Below, piece by piece: positions 14,245 through 23,551 of a stretch of 64,000 nt of DNA. The stretch is from Eutrophovita brisbanensis (GTDB lineage Bacteria; Pseudomonadota; Gammaproteobacteria; Burkholderiales; Eutrophovitaceae): contig JAYQTM010000001.1 of the NCBI GenBank assembly GCA_038147395.1, positions 868,001 to 932,000 of the forward strand, read 5' to 3'. The notes below the pieces were generated by a model. That model ran no database searches, was not told the origin of the DNA, and worked only from the letters and a program-made list of their open reading frames with translations. A program made the translations under genes and the position numbers. Positions within the stretch are counted from its first letter, which is position 1; the number at the start of each line of letters is the position of its first letter.

Positions 14245-15372
14245 TCACAATGTCTTAAATGGGGCTCGGTGATTGAGGTCACTTTGGTATTCGTCCAATG
14301 CATTGGTCTCTCTATCTAGAAAATTTTCAATTGCCTCAGCGAATTGAGGATGTGCCAGCCAGTGCGCAGAGTACGTCTCGACAGCCTCAAGTCCACGAGA
14401 GAGTTTGTGTTCGCCTTGAGCTCCACCCTCAAATGTCCGATATTGTTCCTTAATTGCAAATTCGATTGCCTGGTAGTAGCAGGTTTCAAAATGAAGACCA
14501 GGGATATGGTGTCTGGCTCCCCAATATCGTCCCCAAATAGTCTGGCCATTTACAATATTCAACGCCCCAGCGAGACGTGTTTGATCCTGTATGGCCAACA
14601 CAAAAAGAAGAGACTGCCCCATTTTTCTTCTCAATTCATAGAAGAACTCGATATTCAGATAGGGCGTCGATCCTCGGATGAGATACGTGTGTTCATAGCA
14701 ACTGTAAAAAAAATCCAAGTCTTGATCACTCAACTCTTGACCCGATATTACGCGGAAAGAAATACCAGCTGATTGAATGCGTTGACGTTCTTGTCGGATT
14801 TTCTTTCTCTTTTGAGACCGCATTGTCGATAAGTAATGATCGAAAGAATCGTAGTTATGATTCCTCCAATGAAATTGAATTGATTTGCGTCCCAAGCACG
14901 ATTCTTGGCTGAGGGCAGAGCGGTCTTCATTGCTTGGAAGTAAGCAATGAAAAGACGAGAGTTTATTGTCTTTCGCGATACCGATTGCTCCACGAACCAG
15001 GCGTTTTTTAATTTCGGTGTTCCCAGAGAGTAATCTCGGCCCTGTCGTCGGTGTGAAGGGGATGGCGCAGAGTAATTTAGGGTAGTAGCTCAACCCTGAT
15101 CGTTGGTAGGCATCCGCCCAAGCCCAGTCGAATATGTATTCTCCGTATGAGTGTGACTTGAGATAAAGCGGCATAGCACCAACGAGGGTCCCGTTGTCTC
15201 GGGCAATAATGTGTATGGGATCCCACCCAGTGTTGTTGCCAACGTTCTGTGTTTCCTCCAAGGTGGCTAAAAATTCGTGCGAGGAAATTGGGTTTTCATC
15301 CGCAAGAGGGTTCCAGTCCTCGGGCTTAATTCCGGATAAACTATCAACTGTTTCGAACGTAATATTGCTCAT
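14245..15372 (-). CDS. GNAT-fold acyltransferase of the COG3146/DUF482 (FemAB-like) family
   Basis: 375 residues from ATG 15372 (GGAT upstream); an earlier in-frame start at 15393 would collide with the nadE leader. Blocks seen include PISSHEFLATLEE, MPLYLKSHSYGEYIFDWAWA, PFTPTTGPRLL, RKKIRQERQ and FEGGAQGEHKLSRG, characteristic of this family of duplicated GNAT domains. They are annotated as peptidogalycan/FemAB-like acyltransferases, but the acceptor is not established. It diverges from nadE with only 29 bases between start codons. Confidence 0.85.
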   Translation of the reverse strand: MSNITFETVDSLSGIKPEDWNPLADENPISSHEFLATLEETQNVGNNTGWDPIHIIARDNGTLVGAMPLYLKSHSYGEYIFDWAWADAYQRSGLSYYPKLLCAIPFTPTTGPRLLSGNTEIKKRLVRGAIGIAKDNKLSSFHCLLPSNEDRSALSQESCLGRKSIQFHWRNHNYDSFDHYLSTMRSQKRKKIRQERQRIQSAGISFRVISGQELSDQDLDFFYSCYEHTYLIRGSTPYLNIEFFYELRRKMGQSLLFVLAIQDQTRLAGALNIVNGQTIWGRYWGARHHIPGLHFETCYYQAIEFAIKEQYRTFEGGAQGEHKLSRGLEAVETYSAHWLAHPQFAEAIENFLDRETNALDEYQSDLNHRAPFKTL

Positions 15373-15401
15373 GGCGATCCAACGGATTAACAATATCTAG
15401 T

Positions 15402-17075
15402 ATGCCTTTAAAAATTTATGTTGCCCAAATTAATAGCGTTGTCGGTGATCTTGATGGCAACGCTAAAAAAATTATTCAGGCATGTGATGTTGCGAAGGAA
15501 CGCGGCGCGGACCTCGTGGTGACGCCTGAACTCGCTTTGACGGGTTACCCACCTGAGGATCTGTTTCTACGTCCTGATTTCATTCGTCATGCTGAGGAAA
15601 CCTTATCTTCGGTCGTGGCAAATATAGACGGGGTTTCTTTAATCGTGGGACATCCGCATAAAAAAGGGGAACATTTGTTCAACGCGGCGTCCGTCGTGTC
15701 AGGTGGATTAATTGAGGCAACTTATCTGAAACGAGAATTGCCGAATTACAGAGTCTTCGATGAGGCGCGATATTTTGAACCTGGAACTGAGCCGTGTGTT
15801 GTGGAGATAAACAGCACTCGTGTGGGGATCAATATCTGTGAGGACATTTGGGGCCCGGATGGACGCGAAACTCAGGGTGTCTCAAATAGAGAAATAGAGA
15901 AAGCCCCTGCGGTCACAGCGGCAAAATCTGCTGGGGCAGAGTTGTTGGTCGTGTTGAATGCGTCTCCGTACCATATTGGTAAACAGGAGCTAAGGAAAGA
16001 AGTCGTGAAAACTCAGGCGACTCTACATGAACTCCCAGTTATTTTTTGTAATCTGATAGGCGGGCAAGATGAGCTCGTTTTTGATGGTGGATCTTTCGCG
16101 TGTCATGCAGATGGCAGTCTCGTTGGGCCTCTTCCATTTTTTCAGGAGTGCGGAGGATTATTCTCGTTTGAGAGTGGCAAGATGTCATCAGATCATTCTG
16201 CGGCAGATCTCGAGCTAGAGGAGTCTGTGTACCAGGCTCTTGTATTGGGTGTTAGAGATTATGTTGAAAAAAATGGATTCAAGGGGGTATTGATCGGTTT
16301 ATCGGGAGGGATCGATTCGGCATTAACCCTCGCAGTGGCCGCCGATGCCCTCGGCGCAGATCGGGTGCATGCGGTGATGATGCCATCACAATTTACCGCG
16401 AACATCAGCCTCGAGGATGCAGCTGAAATGGCGAAAACGCTGGGCGTCGAATACTCCGAAATTGCGATCAAGCCAATTTTTGACGAGTTTATGGTGGGGT
16501 TGTCTCCACAATTCGCGGGACGACCATTTGATACCACCGAGGAAAATTTACAATCCAGGATTCGTGGCACGCTCCTCATGAGCTTATCCAATAAATTCGG
16601 ATCGATGGTCTTAACAACTGGAAACAAGAGCGAAATGAGTACTGGCTACGCGACGCTCTACGGAGATATGGCGGGTGGGTTTGCAGTTCTCAAAGATTTA
16701 ACCAAACAAATGGTTTACCGATTGTCCGTGTATCGTAATCGACGCTCGGCGTGTATCCCTCCTCGAATCATCGAACGTCCCCCGAGTGCTGAATTGAGAC
16801 CTGATCAACTTGACGCAGACTCACTGCCAGATTACGCAATTCTTGACGCGATTGTAGAGCATTACGTTGAGTTTGATCGTGGGGTAGAGGAAATCATTCA
16901 AATGGGGTTTGACAAGGAGGACGTTGAGAGAATTGTTCGCCTGATTCACATTAATGAGTACAAGCGACGACAGTCTCCTCCGGGTGTTCGTGTGACGGCG
17001 AGAGGGTATGGGAAGGATTGGCGATACCCGATTACGAGTAAGTTCCGAGGCTTGATTAACACCTCATCTCAATGA
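15402..17075 (+). CDS. nadE: Glutamine-dependent NAD+ synthetase
   Basis: 557 residues. The N-terminal nitrilase-type glutaminase domain carries the triad Glu43 (TPELALTGY), Lys110 (YLKRELPN) and Cys146 (GINICEDIWG). The C-terminal synthetase domain starts near residue 285 with the PP-loop SGGIDSAL near 300 and STGYATLYGD. It makes NAD+ from deamido-NAD+, ATP and glutamine in the cytoplasm. It is followed after about 90 bases by glnB. Length and motifs are normal for the bacterial fused form. Confidence 0.96.
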   Translation: MPLKIYVAQINSVVGDLDGNAKKIIQACDVAKERGADLVVTPELALTGYPPEDLFLRPDFIRHAEETLSSVVANIDGVSLIVGHPHKKGEHLFNAASVVSGGLIEATYLKRELPNYRVFDEARYFEPGTEPCVVEINSTRVGINICEDIWGPDGRETQGVSNREIEKAPAVTAAKSAGAELLVVLNASPYHIGKQELRKEVVKTQATLHELPVIFCNLIGGQDELVFDGGSFACHADGSLVGPLPFFQECGGLFSFESGKMSSDHSAADLELEESVYQALVLGVRDYVEKNGFKGVLIGLSGGIDSALTLAVAADALGADRVHAVMMPSQFTANISLEDAAEMAKTLGVEYSEIAIKPIFDEFMVGLSPQFAGRPFDTTEENLQSRIRGTLLMSLSNKFGSMVLTTGNKSEMSTGYATLYGDMAGGFAVLKDLTKQMVYRLSVYRNRRSACIPPRIIERPPSAELRPDQLDADSLPDYAILDAIVEHYVEFDRGVEEIIQMGFDKEDVERIVRLIHINEYKRRQSPPGVRVTARGYGKDWRYPITSKFRGLINTSSQ

Positions 17076-17168
17076 GACTATATGAGTTGATAAAGTCGTG
17101 ATGCTTATCGGCTAACTTGTTTACGTGTGTGCCGTATCGATATCACTTCAATTTAAGGAGAGTTGGTA

Positions 17169-17507
17169 ATGAAAAAAATTGAGGCTGTAATCAAACCATT
17201 CAAGCTGGATGAGGTTAGAGAGGGTCTATCTGAAATTGGGATCACCGGCCTGACCGTGACCGAGGTGAAGGGTTTTGGTAGGCAAAAAGGGCACACGGAG
17301 CTATACCGCGGTGCAGAATATGTGGTCGACTTCCTTCCTAAGGTCAAGATAGAAGTCGTCGTGGGTGATGGTTTGGTCGATCAGGCGGTCGAAACCATAG
17401 TAAATACTGCGCGCACCGGAAAGATCGGCGATGGGAAAATATTCGTGACATCTGTCGAGCAGGTTGTTCGAATCCGAACGGGTGAGACCAACGAAGACGC
17501 TGTCTAG
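17169..17507 (+). CDS. glnB: Nitrogen regulatory protein PII
   Basis: 112 residues, exactly the family length. It begins MKKIEAVIKPFKLDEV and keeps Tyr51 in the T-loop (RGAEYVVDF), the uridylylation site, plus TGKIGDGKIFV. PII senses 2-oxoglutarate and ATP/ADP and controls glutamine synthetase adenylylation and NtrB/NtrC. ATG 17169 is chosen (AAGGAG eight bases upstream) over the TTG at 17163. I see no sigma-54 promoter ahead of it, so GlnB rather than inducible GlnK is the better name. It would act on the amtB promoter system at 3.4 kb. Confidence 0.95.
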   Translation: MKKIEAVIKPFKLDEVREGLSEIGITGLTVTEVKGFGRQKGHTELYRGAEYVVDFLPKVKIEVVVGDGLVDQAVETIVNTARTGKIGDGKIFVTSVEQVVRIRTGETNEDAV

Positions 17508-17531
17508 TGGGTTAATTGGCTTTGCCGGGTG

Positions 17532-18086
17532 TCAGCGAGCCTTGAGCAACAGCATCGTCGCGCCGCTTCCCCCATCGGCCGGTGCAGACTCGCAGTAGGC
17601 GAGAATGTCAGCGCGAAGTTGCAACCATTTAAATAATTTAGTCTTTAGCACTGGGACATGATTGTTCGATCTGTGTCCCTTTCCATGAATGATTCGTACA
17701 CAACGAAAGCCATTTCGTTTTGCTTGAGCTAAGAACGTCGCTACTAAGTCTCTTGCATCATTTGAATTGAGTCCGTGTAGGTCTAATTCATCTTGAACAA
17801 GCCAGAAATTTCGACGTAATTTTTTTAAAATTTGGCTTTGTAACCCTGGCCGAAGATACGAGCTTTCTTCGCTTAAAAACTCTACGGATTCTTCGTCAAA
17901 ATCCTCTGAAAGTAGTTCTTCTACGACTGATGCTTCGTCTTTTATAGACTGTGACGGAACAGGGAGGGGCTTGTCGCGATCGTGACGCGCTTTGTCTGTC
18001 TCTTTCATCGAGGTAACGCCGCCCAGCGAAGCTTCGAGTAAATCTTCAAAGCTTTCCTCTTCGCTGGGCTCGTCTGGCGATACCAT
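17532..18086 (-). CDS. Smr domain protein
   Basis: 184 residues. An acidic, low-complexity N-terminal half (EEESFEDLLEASLGG, EELLSEDFDEE) is followed by a C-terminal Smr domain from about residue 95: LDLHGLNSNDARDLV, RCVRIIHGKG and GGSGATMLLLK. Smr domains are nucleases or nucleic-acid-binding modules related to the MutS2 C-terminus; YdaL/SmrB-type proteins act on RNA or branched DNA. The gene follows trxB on the minus strand with 18 bases between. Confidence 0.9.
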   Translation of the reverse strand: MVSPDEPSEEESFEDLLEASLGGVTSMKETDKARHDRDKPLPVPSQSIKDEASVVEELLSEDFDEESVEFLSEESSYLRPGLQSQILKKLRRNFWLVQDELDLHGLNSNDARDLVATFLAQAKRNGFRCVRIIHGKGHRSNNHVPVLKTKLFKWLQLRADILAYCESAPADGGSGATMLLLKAR

Positions 18087-18104
18087 GGCGGCTGTATTGG
18101 TGAT

Positions 18105-19055
18105 TTATTTTTGAGATGCTAGAAACCGTTCCGCATCAAGTGCGGCCATGCATCCCGTCCCCGCACTGGTGACTGCTTGTCGATAAACGTGATCTTGTAC
18201 ATCGCCTGCGGCAAAAACACCAGGGATGCTTGTTTGCGTCGCGTTGCCGTCTCTGCCGCTTTGTGTCGTGATGTACCCTCCAACCATATCCAGTTGACCA
18301 TCAAAAATGTCGGTGTTTGGTGAGTGGCCGATTGCAATAAATACGCCCATAAGGTCTATTTGAGTCTCACTGCCGTCTCCCGTATTCTTAAGCCTCACAC
18401 CAGTGACGCCAGAATCATCTCCTAGGATCTCTTCGAGCGTGTGGTTCCAAATGATGTTGATGTTTCCGTTTTGTTCTTTTTCGAGAATTCGGTCGATGAG
18501 GATCGCTTCGGCTTTTAGTTGATCGCGCCTGTGAACAAGCGTGACTGATTTCGCGATATTCGATAAATAAAGCGCTTCTTCAACCGCGGTGTTGCCTCCG
18601 CCGATAACCGCAACGTCTTGTCCTTTGTAGAAAAAACCGTCGCATGTCGCGCATGCTGAGACACCTTTTCCTGCAAAGGTTTCCTCGGACGGTAGCCCAA
18701 TATATTTTGCGGAGGCGCCGGTTGCAATGATCAGGGCGTCACACGTGTATTCAGCTTGATCGCCGATCAGTGTGAATGGGCGATGATCGAGTTTGACTGT
18801 ATGGATATGATCAAAGATCAGGTCAGTGCCAAAGCGTTCTGCATGTTTTTGAAACCGCCCCATTAGATCTGGTCCCAAGACTCCTTCAGCGTCAGCGGGC
18901 CAATTATCGACGTCAGTCGTTGTCATCAGTTGACCACCTTGCGCCATGCCTGTGATCACAACCGGTTTGAGATTAGCGCGTGAGGCGTACACCGCCGCGG
19001 TATAACCAGCAGGCCCGGATCCTAGGATAATTAACTGTTCGTGTCGTTTTTCCAT
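18105..19055 (-). CDS. trxB: Thioredoxin reductase
   Basis: 316 residues from ATG 19055; a longer in-frame start at 19142 would add 29 residues that the family lacks. FAD-binding IILGSGPAGYTAAVYASR at the N-terminus, redox pair Cys135/Cys138 in SACATCDG, NADPH-binding GGGNTAVEEA and C-terminal FAAGDVQD are all present. It reduces thioredoxin with NADPH. The neighbour ftsK diverges, as in many gammaproteobacteria. Confidence 0.96.
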   Translation of the reverse strand: MEKRHEQLIILGSGPAGYTAAVYASRANLKPVVITGMAQGGQLMTTTDVDNWPADAEGVLGPDLMGRFQKHAERFGTDLIFDHIHTVKLDHRPFTLIGDQAEYTCDALIIATGASAKYIGLPSEETFAGKGVSACATCDGFFYKGQDVAVIGGGNTAVEEALYLSNIAKSVTLVHRRDQLKAEAILIDRILEKEQNGNINIIWNHTLEEILGDDSGVTGVRLKNTGDGSETQIDLMGVFIAIGHSPNTDIFDGQLDMVGGYITTQSGRDGNATQTSIPGVFAAGDVQDHVYRQAVTSAGTGCMAALDAERFLASQK

Positions 19056-19205
19056 GCTTAATACCAATGTGAGTGCACCACTGCACTTGTGTTTAAGTTG
19101 AAACAATATTTTATTACCAATCATTGAGTATGAGAATTCCATCTGAATATCGCTGTCTCAGTTACAATGTGGCGATTAGAAAAAGTAGTCTCAGACTGCT
19201 AAGAA

Positions 19206-21548
19206 GTGCTAACTAAACGCGGTGGATTGCCATTGGCCAAACCCAAAAGAAAAACACCCAAAAAATCTGAGCAATCGTCCAAGCCAGAGAGCCAAACTCA
19301 GATGTTACCGACGTGGCTAAGTGCATTACTGCGTGAGCTGGGCCTGATCCTTGCTTCGGCCGTTTTAATTTACCTTGCTCTAGTTCTGTTTACGTATGAT
19401 CCCCTTGATCCTGCGTGGTCGAGGCAGGCGGCTAATATGGATGTTTCCAATGCGGGCGGCTCCGTGGGTGCTGTCACGTCAGACATTCTTCTCTACCTTT
19501 TTGGATTCTCGGCATGGTGGATTGTTCTTGCCGGAATGTTGTTAATCTTTCGGGCGTATCGACGATCGACCAAGGCGATGGTGGAAAATCGAAGAGTTGT
19601 CGCAATTGTCATTGGTGGTTTTTTTCTGTTGGTTATCACGAGTTCAGCATTCGAGGGCCTGAGGTTATACAGTGCGGCGTTTGAGTTGCCCGGACAGCCT
19701 GGAGGTATCGTTGGTACCGAGCTTGCCAACTTGTGTTCCTCAGCCTTTGGTTTTGTCGGTAGCACGCTCCTTTTGCTCGTTTTGATGGCCGCAGGTTTAT
19801 CCGTGGTCAGCGGAGTATCTTGGATTTGGCTGTCTGAAAAAACAGGGTTTTGGATTGAATGGGCTGTCTTGAGACTGTGGAATGGTTGGGAGGCTTGGCG
19901 AGATCGCAAGGCGGGAGAGATTGCCTCAGAGGAACGCATGGAGCGACTCGTAGAGGTGCGAGAGAAGTTCACCGAACCAAAGCCGCTGCGAATCGATAAG
20001 CCGGTCGTTGAGGTGGTGCAATCTGAGCGAGCACAGAAAGAAAAACAAAAGCCACTATTTGAGGACCTTCCAGACTCCGAACTTCCATCAATTAATCTAC
20101 TTGACTCACCTCCTGATGATGGGGATCCGGTGTCGGCAGATACATTGGAGTACACGTCGCGCCTGATTGAGAAAAAATTGATCGATTTCAATATCGAGGT
20201 TCGCGTGGTAGCGGCCCAACCTGGACCGGTCATCACTCGCTATGAAATCGAGCCCGCAGTTGGGGTGAAGGGCAGTCAAATCATTAACCTGTCCAGAGAT
20301 TTAGCGCGCTCGTTGTCGGTGGCGAGTTTACGCGTTGTTGAAACCATTCCGGGTAAAACCACCATGGGGCTTGAAATTCCCAATGTGAAACGACAGGTTG
20401 TGTACCTGTCTGAAATACTCGCGTCTCAAACGTACGCGGACGTGAGTTCTCCTCTCGCCATTGCTTTAGGAAAAGATATCGCAGGAATCCCGATATGCGC
20501 TGATCTTGCGAAGATGCCTCATTTGCTTGTCGCTGGAACGACAGGTTCGGGTAAGTCGGTTGCAATCAACGCGATGATTCTTTCGTTGCTCTACAAGTCG
20601 ACCCCGAACGAGGTTCGGTTGATCTTAGTTGATCCGAAGATGTTAGAACTATCAGTCTACGAGGGCATTCCTCATTTGCTCGCCCCAGTTGTCACTGAAA
20701 TGCCCAAAGCCGGTAATGCGTTGAACTGGTGTGTTGGCGAGATGGACCGCAGATATCGACTGATGTCCGCATTGGGTGTGAGGAACTTATCTGGTTTTAA
20801 TACGAAGATTCGCCAAGCAGCCAAAGCGAAAAAGAAAATAGATAATCCGTTCAGTTTGAACCCTGATGAGCCAGAACCGCTTCAAGAGCTTCCCCTGATC
20901 GTCGTTGTGATCGACGAGCTCGCTGACCTCATGATGGTGGTGGGTAAGAAGATCGAGGAGTTGATTGCACGGCTCGCACAAAAGGCGCGTGCAGCAGGTA
21001 TTCATTTGATTTTAGCGACGCAAAGACCATCGGTTGATGTGATCACAGGCCTCATCAAGGCCAATATCCCGACGAGGATCGCGTTTCAAGTCTCGAGTCG
21101 TGTGGATTCAAGAACCATCTTGGATCAAATGGGGGCGGAGCAACTCTTGGGCCAAGGTGACATGTTATTTCTTCCTCCTGGTACCGGATACCCACAACGA
21201 ATTCACGGTGCGTTTGTCGATGATCAAGAGGTACACCGTGTAGTCGATGCTTTGAAGAGTCGGGGAGAGCCGCAATATATTGAATCGATCTTAGAGACGC
21301 CAGTCAGTGCTGAGTCAGGTGATGGAGGAGCTGATGCTGGAGATGCTGAGAGTGATCCACTTTATGATCAAGCCGTTGCCATTGTTTTGAAAAACAAGAG
21401 AGCGTCAATATCGTTGGTCCAACGTCATCTTCGGATTGGGTATAACCGAGCTGCTCGACTCGTTGAGCAAATGGAGGTCGCTGGTCTCGTCTCGAGCATG
21501 TCGTCCTCTGGAAGCAGAGAAATATTAGCGCCTACAAATGACGATTGA
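19206..21548 (+). CDS. ftsK: DNA translocase FtsK
   Basis: 780 residues. An N-terminal domain with about four membrane spans (residues 35–215) anchors it at the septum. A fairly short linker precedes the RecA-like motor with Walker A GTTGSGKS near 444–451 and Walker B LIVVVIDELADLM. The C-terminal gamma winged helix (residues about 720–780, RASISLVQRHLRIGYNRAAR) recognises KOPS sites. It moves chromosome termini apart during division. Its start is uncertain: GTG 19206, or TTG 19233 which has GGTGGA about eight bases upstream. It overlaps lolA by 11 bases. Confidence 0.96.
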   Translation: MLTKRGGLPLAKPKRKTPKKSEQSSKPESQTQMLPTWLSALLRELGLILASAVLIYLALVLFTYDPLDPAWSRQAANMDVSNAGGSVGAVTSDILLYLFGFSAWWIVLAGMLLIFRAYRRSTKAMVENRRVVAIVIGGFFLLVITSSAFEGLRLYSAAFELPGQPGGIVGTELANLCSSAFGFVGSTLLLLVLMAAGLSVVSGVSWIWLSEKTGFWIEWAVLRLWNGWEAWRDRKAGEIASEERMERLVEVREKFTEPKPLRIDKPVVEVVQSERAQKEKQKPLFEDLPDSELPSINLLDSPPDDGDPVSADTLEYTSRLIEKKLIDFNIEVRVVAAQPGPVITRYEIEPAVGVKGSQIINLSRDLARSLSVASLRVVETIPGKTTMGLEIPNVKRQVVYLSEILASQTYADVSSPLAIALGKDIAGIPICADLAKMPHLLVAGTTGSGKSVAINAMILSLLYKSTPNEVRLILVDPKMLELSVYEGIPHLLAPVVTEMPKAGNALNWCVGEMDRRYRLMSALGVRNLSGFNTKIRQAAKAKKKIDNPFSLNPDEPEPLQELPLIVVVIDELADLMMVVGKKIEELIARLAQKARAAGIHLILATQRPSVDVITGLIKANIPTRIAFQVSSRVDSRTILDQMGAEQLLGQGDMLFLPPGTGYPQRIHGAFVDDQEVHRVVDALKSRGEPQYIESILETPVSAESGDGGADAGDAESDPLYDQAVAIVLKNKRASISLVQRHLRIGYNRAARLVEQMEVAGLVSSMSSSGSREILAPTNDD

Positions 21549-22179
21549 TTATCGAGACATAGCGCGATGGTGCGCGAGGGTGATAGTAGCTCTCTGTCTT
21601 TTTACGTTCTCTGGAGCGAGGGCAGGAGGTATCGAACAGCTTCAATACTTTATCGATCGATCGACTTCAGGTACCGCAACTTTTCAGCAATTTGTTTATG
21701 ACGTTGATGGAAACCTTGTTCAAGAATCACAAGGGAATCTGACATTCCTTCGTCCAGGCAGATTCAAGTGGTTCTACAAGACTCCGTATGAACAAGTGCT
21801 GATAGGAGATGGAACATTTTTGTGGGTTTACGACAAAGACTTAGAACAAGCAACTAAAGTGCTGCTTAAAGACGCATTGGGCTCAAGTCCCGCGGCGCTG
21901 TTATATGGATCAAAAGATATCGAATCTTATTTTGGTCTAGAGGGGTTAGAGCCGATTTCCGATAGTGAAAGGGTGAAGGTGATTCCGTACGAGGAGTCCG
22001 GACTATTCGAAAGAATCGAAATTGCACTGAGTGAGGGAGTTCTCCGTACGATGACGTTGTACGACCACTTCGGTCAAAAAACGATCATCAAGTTTGATGA
22101 TTTTGTGGTTCCCGCGAATGTTGACGCTAACGAGTTCGAGTTCGTCCCTCCTGAGGGTGTCGACATCGTGACGCAGTAA
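21538..22179 (+). CDS. lolA: Outer-membrane lipoprotein carrier protein LolA
   Basis: 213 residues with an N-terminal signal peptide (hydrophobic VIVALCLFTFSGARA). The mature protein has GTATFQQFVYD, QGNLTFLRPGRFKW, YEQVLIGDG and FLWVYDKDLEQA, the standard LolA blocks. It ferries lipoproteins through the periplasm from LolCDE to LolB. It overlaps the 3' end of ftsK, implying translational coupling, and precedes rarA, the classical ftsK–lolA–rarA–serS order. Confidence 0.95.
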   Translation: MTIDYRDIARWCARVIVALCLFTFSGARAGGIEQLQYFIDRSTSGTATFQQFVYDVDGNLVQESQGNLTFLRPGRFKWFYKTPYEQVLIGDGTFLWVYDKDLEQATKVLLKDALGSSPAALLYGSKDIESYFGLEGLEPISDSERVKVIPYEESGLFERIEIALSEGVLRTMTLYDHFGQKTIIKFDDFVVPANVDANEFEFVPPEGVDIVTQ

Positions 22180-22232
22180 CCTGATTATTTTAAGTACACT
22201 GATTTTTCGTTGAATAACCATCGAGCGAATTG

Positions 22233-23528
22233 ATGAGCGCACCATTAGCTGACGTACTTCGTCCGAAAACCTTGGATGATTTTGTTGGTCAAGCCCATTT
22301 GATTAGCCGTGGTCGACCGCTCGAGGTGCTCGTTCGGAATAGATCGCTTCATTCGCTTATTCTTTGGGGACCACCGGGGGTAGGAAAAACCACGCTCGCG
22401 CGAATACTTGCTCGTTCAACTGATGCCAATCTTGTCGAATTGTCGGCTGTGTTATCTGGCGTTAAAGAGATCCGAGATGTGGTGTCGATCGCAAAAAAAA
22501 ATCAGAGTGAATTCAGTCAAAGGACCGTTGTGTTCGTCGATGAGGTTCACCGGTTTAACAAGTCACAACAAGACGCGTTTTTACCTCACGTCGAGAGTGG
22601 ATTGTTCATCTTTATTGGTGCGACAACCGAAAATCCCTCATTCGAGGTAAATAATGCATTGCTCTCTAGAGCGACCGTCTATGTTCTGGAGGGGCTTGCG
22701 CAAGACGATTTGATGACAATCCTCGATCGCGGGCTCGCGCAACTAAAGATGGTCCCTGATATGGTTGATCGTGATGCAAAAGAGTTCATTGTTTCTCATT
22801 CCGACGGTGATGCGCGCAAGGTACTTAATTTAGTCGAGATGATTGTGGGAGCGGCCGAGTCATCTAATGAGACAAAGATCACAGTCGCATTCGTCGAGCA
22901 GGTGCTTCCAGGTATTTTTCGTCTGTTTGACAAACAAGGAGATGCGTTCTATGACAATATTTCGGCGCTACACAAATCGGTGCGCGGTTCAGATCCAGAT
23001 GCGAGTCTCTATTGGTACTGTCGGATGATTGACGGTGGGGTAGACCCACTTTACATTGGGCGGCGTTTAATTCGCATGGCGAGTGAAGATATTGGTTTGG
23101 CGGATCCAGGGGCGCTTAGGATGTCACTTGATGCGGTTGCGGCTTTTGAGAGGCTCGGCACTCCAGAGGGAGAGCTCGCTCTCGCGCAGTGCGTCTTGTA
23201 TCTTGCATGTGCCCCGAAAAGCAACGCAGCTTATAAAGCCTATAATAGCGCGTCTAGATACGTACAATCTCACGGCTCGAGTTCTGTTCCGATGCACTTG
23301 AGAAATGCGCCCACTAAGCTCATGAAAGAGCTGGGGCATTCAAAGGGCTACCGTTATGCACATGATGAGCAAGATGGTTATGCTCCGAATGTGCAGTATT
23401 TCCCGGATAACCTAACGCCTGAAACATTTTATCGTCCAGTAAATCGAGGGCTTGAGATTAAGATCAGGGAGAAATTAGAGCGGCTCAAAGAACGCGATAG
23501 CGAGTACCGCAGTCGCGACAAGAAGTAA
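22233..23528 (+). CDS. rarA: Replication-associated recombination protein A (MgsA)
   Basis: 431 residues from ATG 22233, with a TTG immediately before it. AAA+ ATPase: Walker A GPPGVGKTTLAR near 47, Walker B VVFVDEVHRFNKSQQD, arginine finger region ATTENPSFEVNNALLSR, then the clamp-loader-like C-terminal tetramerisation domain. It acts at stalled replication forks with SSB. It is 23 bases upstream of serS. Confidence 0.95.
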   Translation: MSAPLADVLRPKTLDDFVGQAHLISRGRPLEVLVRNRSLHSLILWGPPGVGKTTLARILARSTDANLVELSAVLSGVKEIRDVVSIAKKNQSEFSQRTVVFVDEVHRFNKSQQDAFLPHVESGLFIFIGATTENPSFEVNNALLSRATVYVLEGLAQDDLMTILDRGLAQLKMVPDMVDRDAKEFIVSHSDGDARKVLNLVEMIVGAAESSNETKITVAFVEQVLPGIFRLFDKQGDAFYDNISALHKSVRGSDPDASLYWYCRMIDGGVDPLYIGRRLIRMASEDIGLADPGALRMSLDAVAAFERLGTPEGELALAQCVLYLACAPKSNAAYKAYNSASRYVQSHGSSSVPMHLRNAPTKLMKELGHSKGYRYAHDEQDGYAPNVQYFPDNLTPETFYRPVNRGLEIKIREKLERLKERDSEYRSRDKK

Positions 23529-23551
23529 ACATATAAGGAATCCATTTAGGC

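Noticed and set aside
19493..20236. A 247-codon minus-strand open frame
   Set aside because: It mirrors ftsK codons, is Ser/Arg-rich with no conserved motif, and is a shadow frame.
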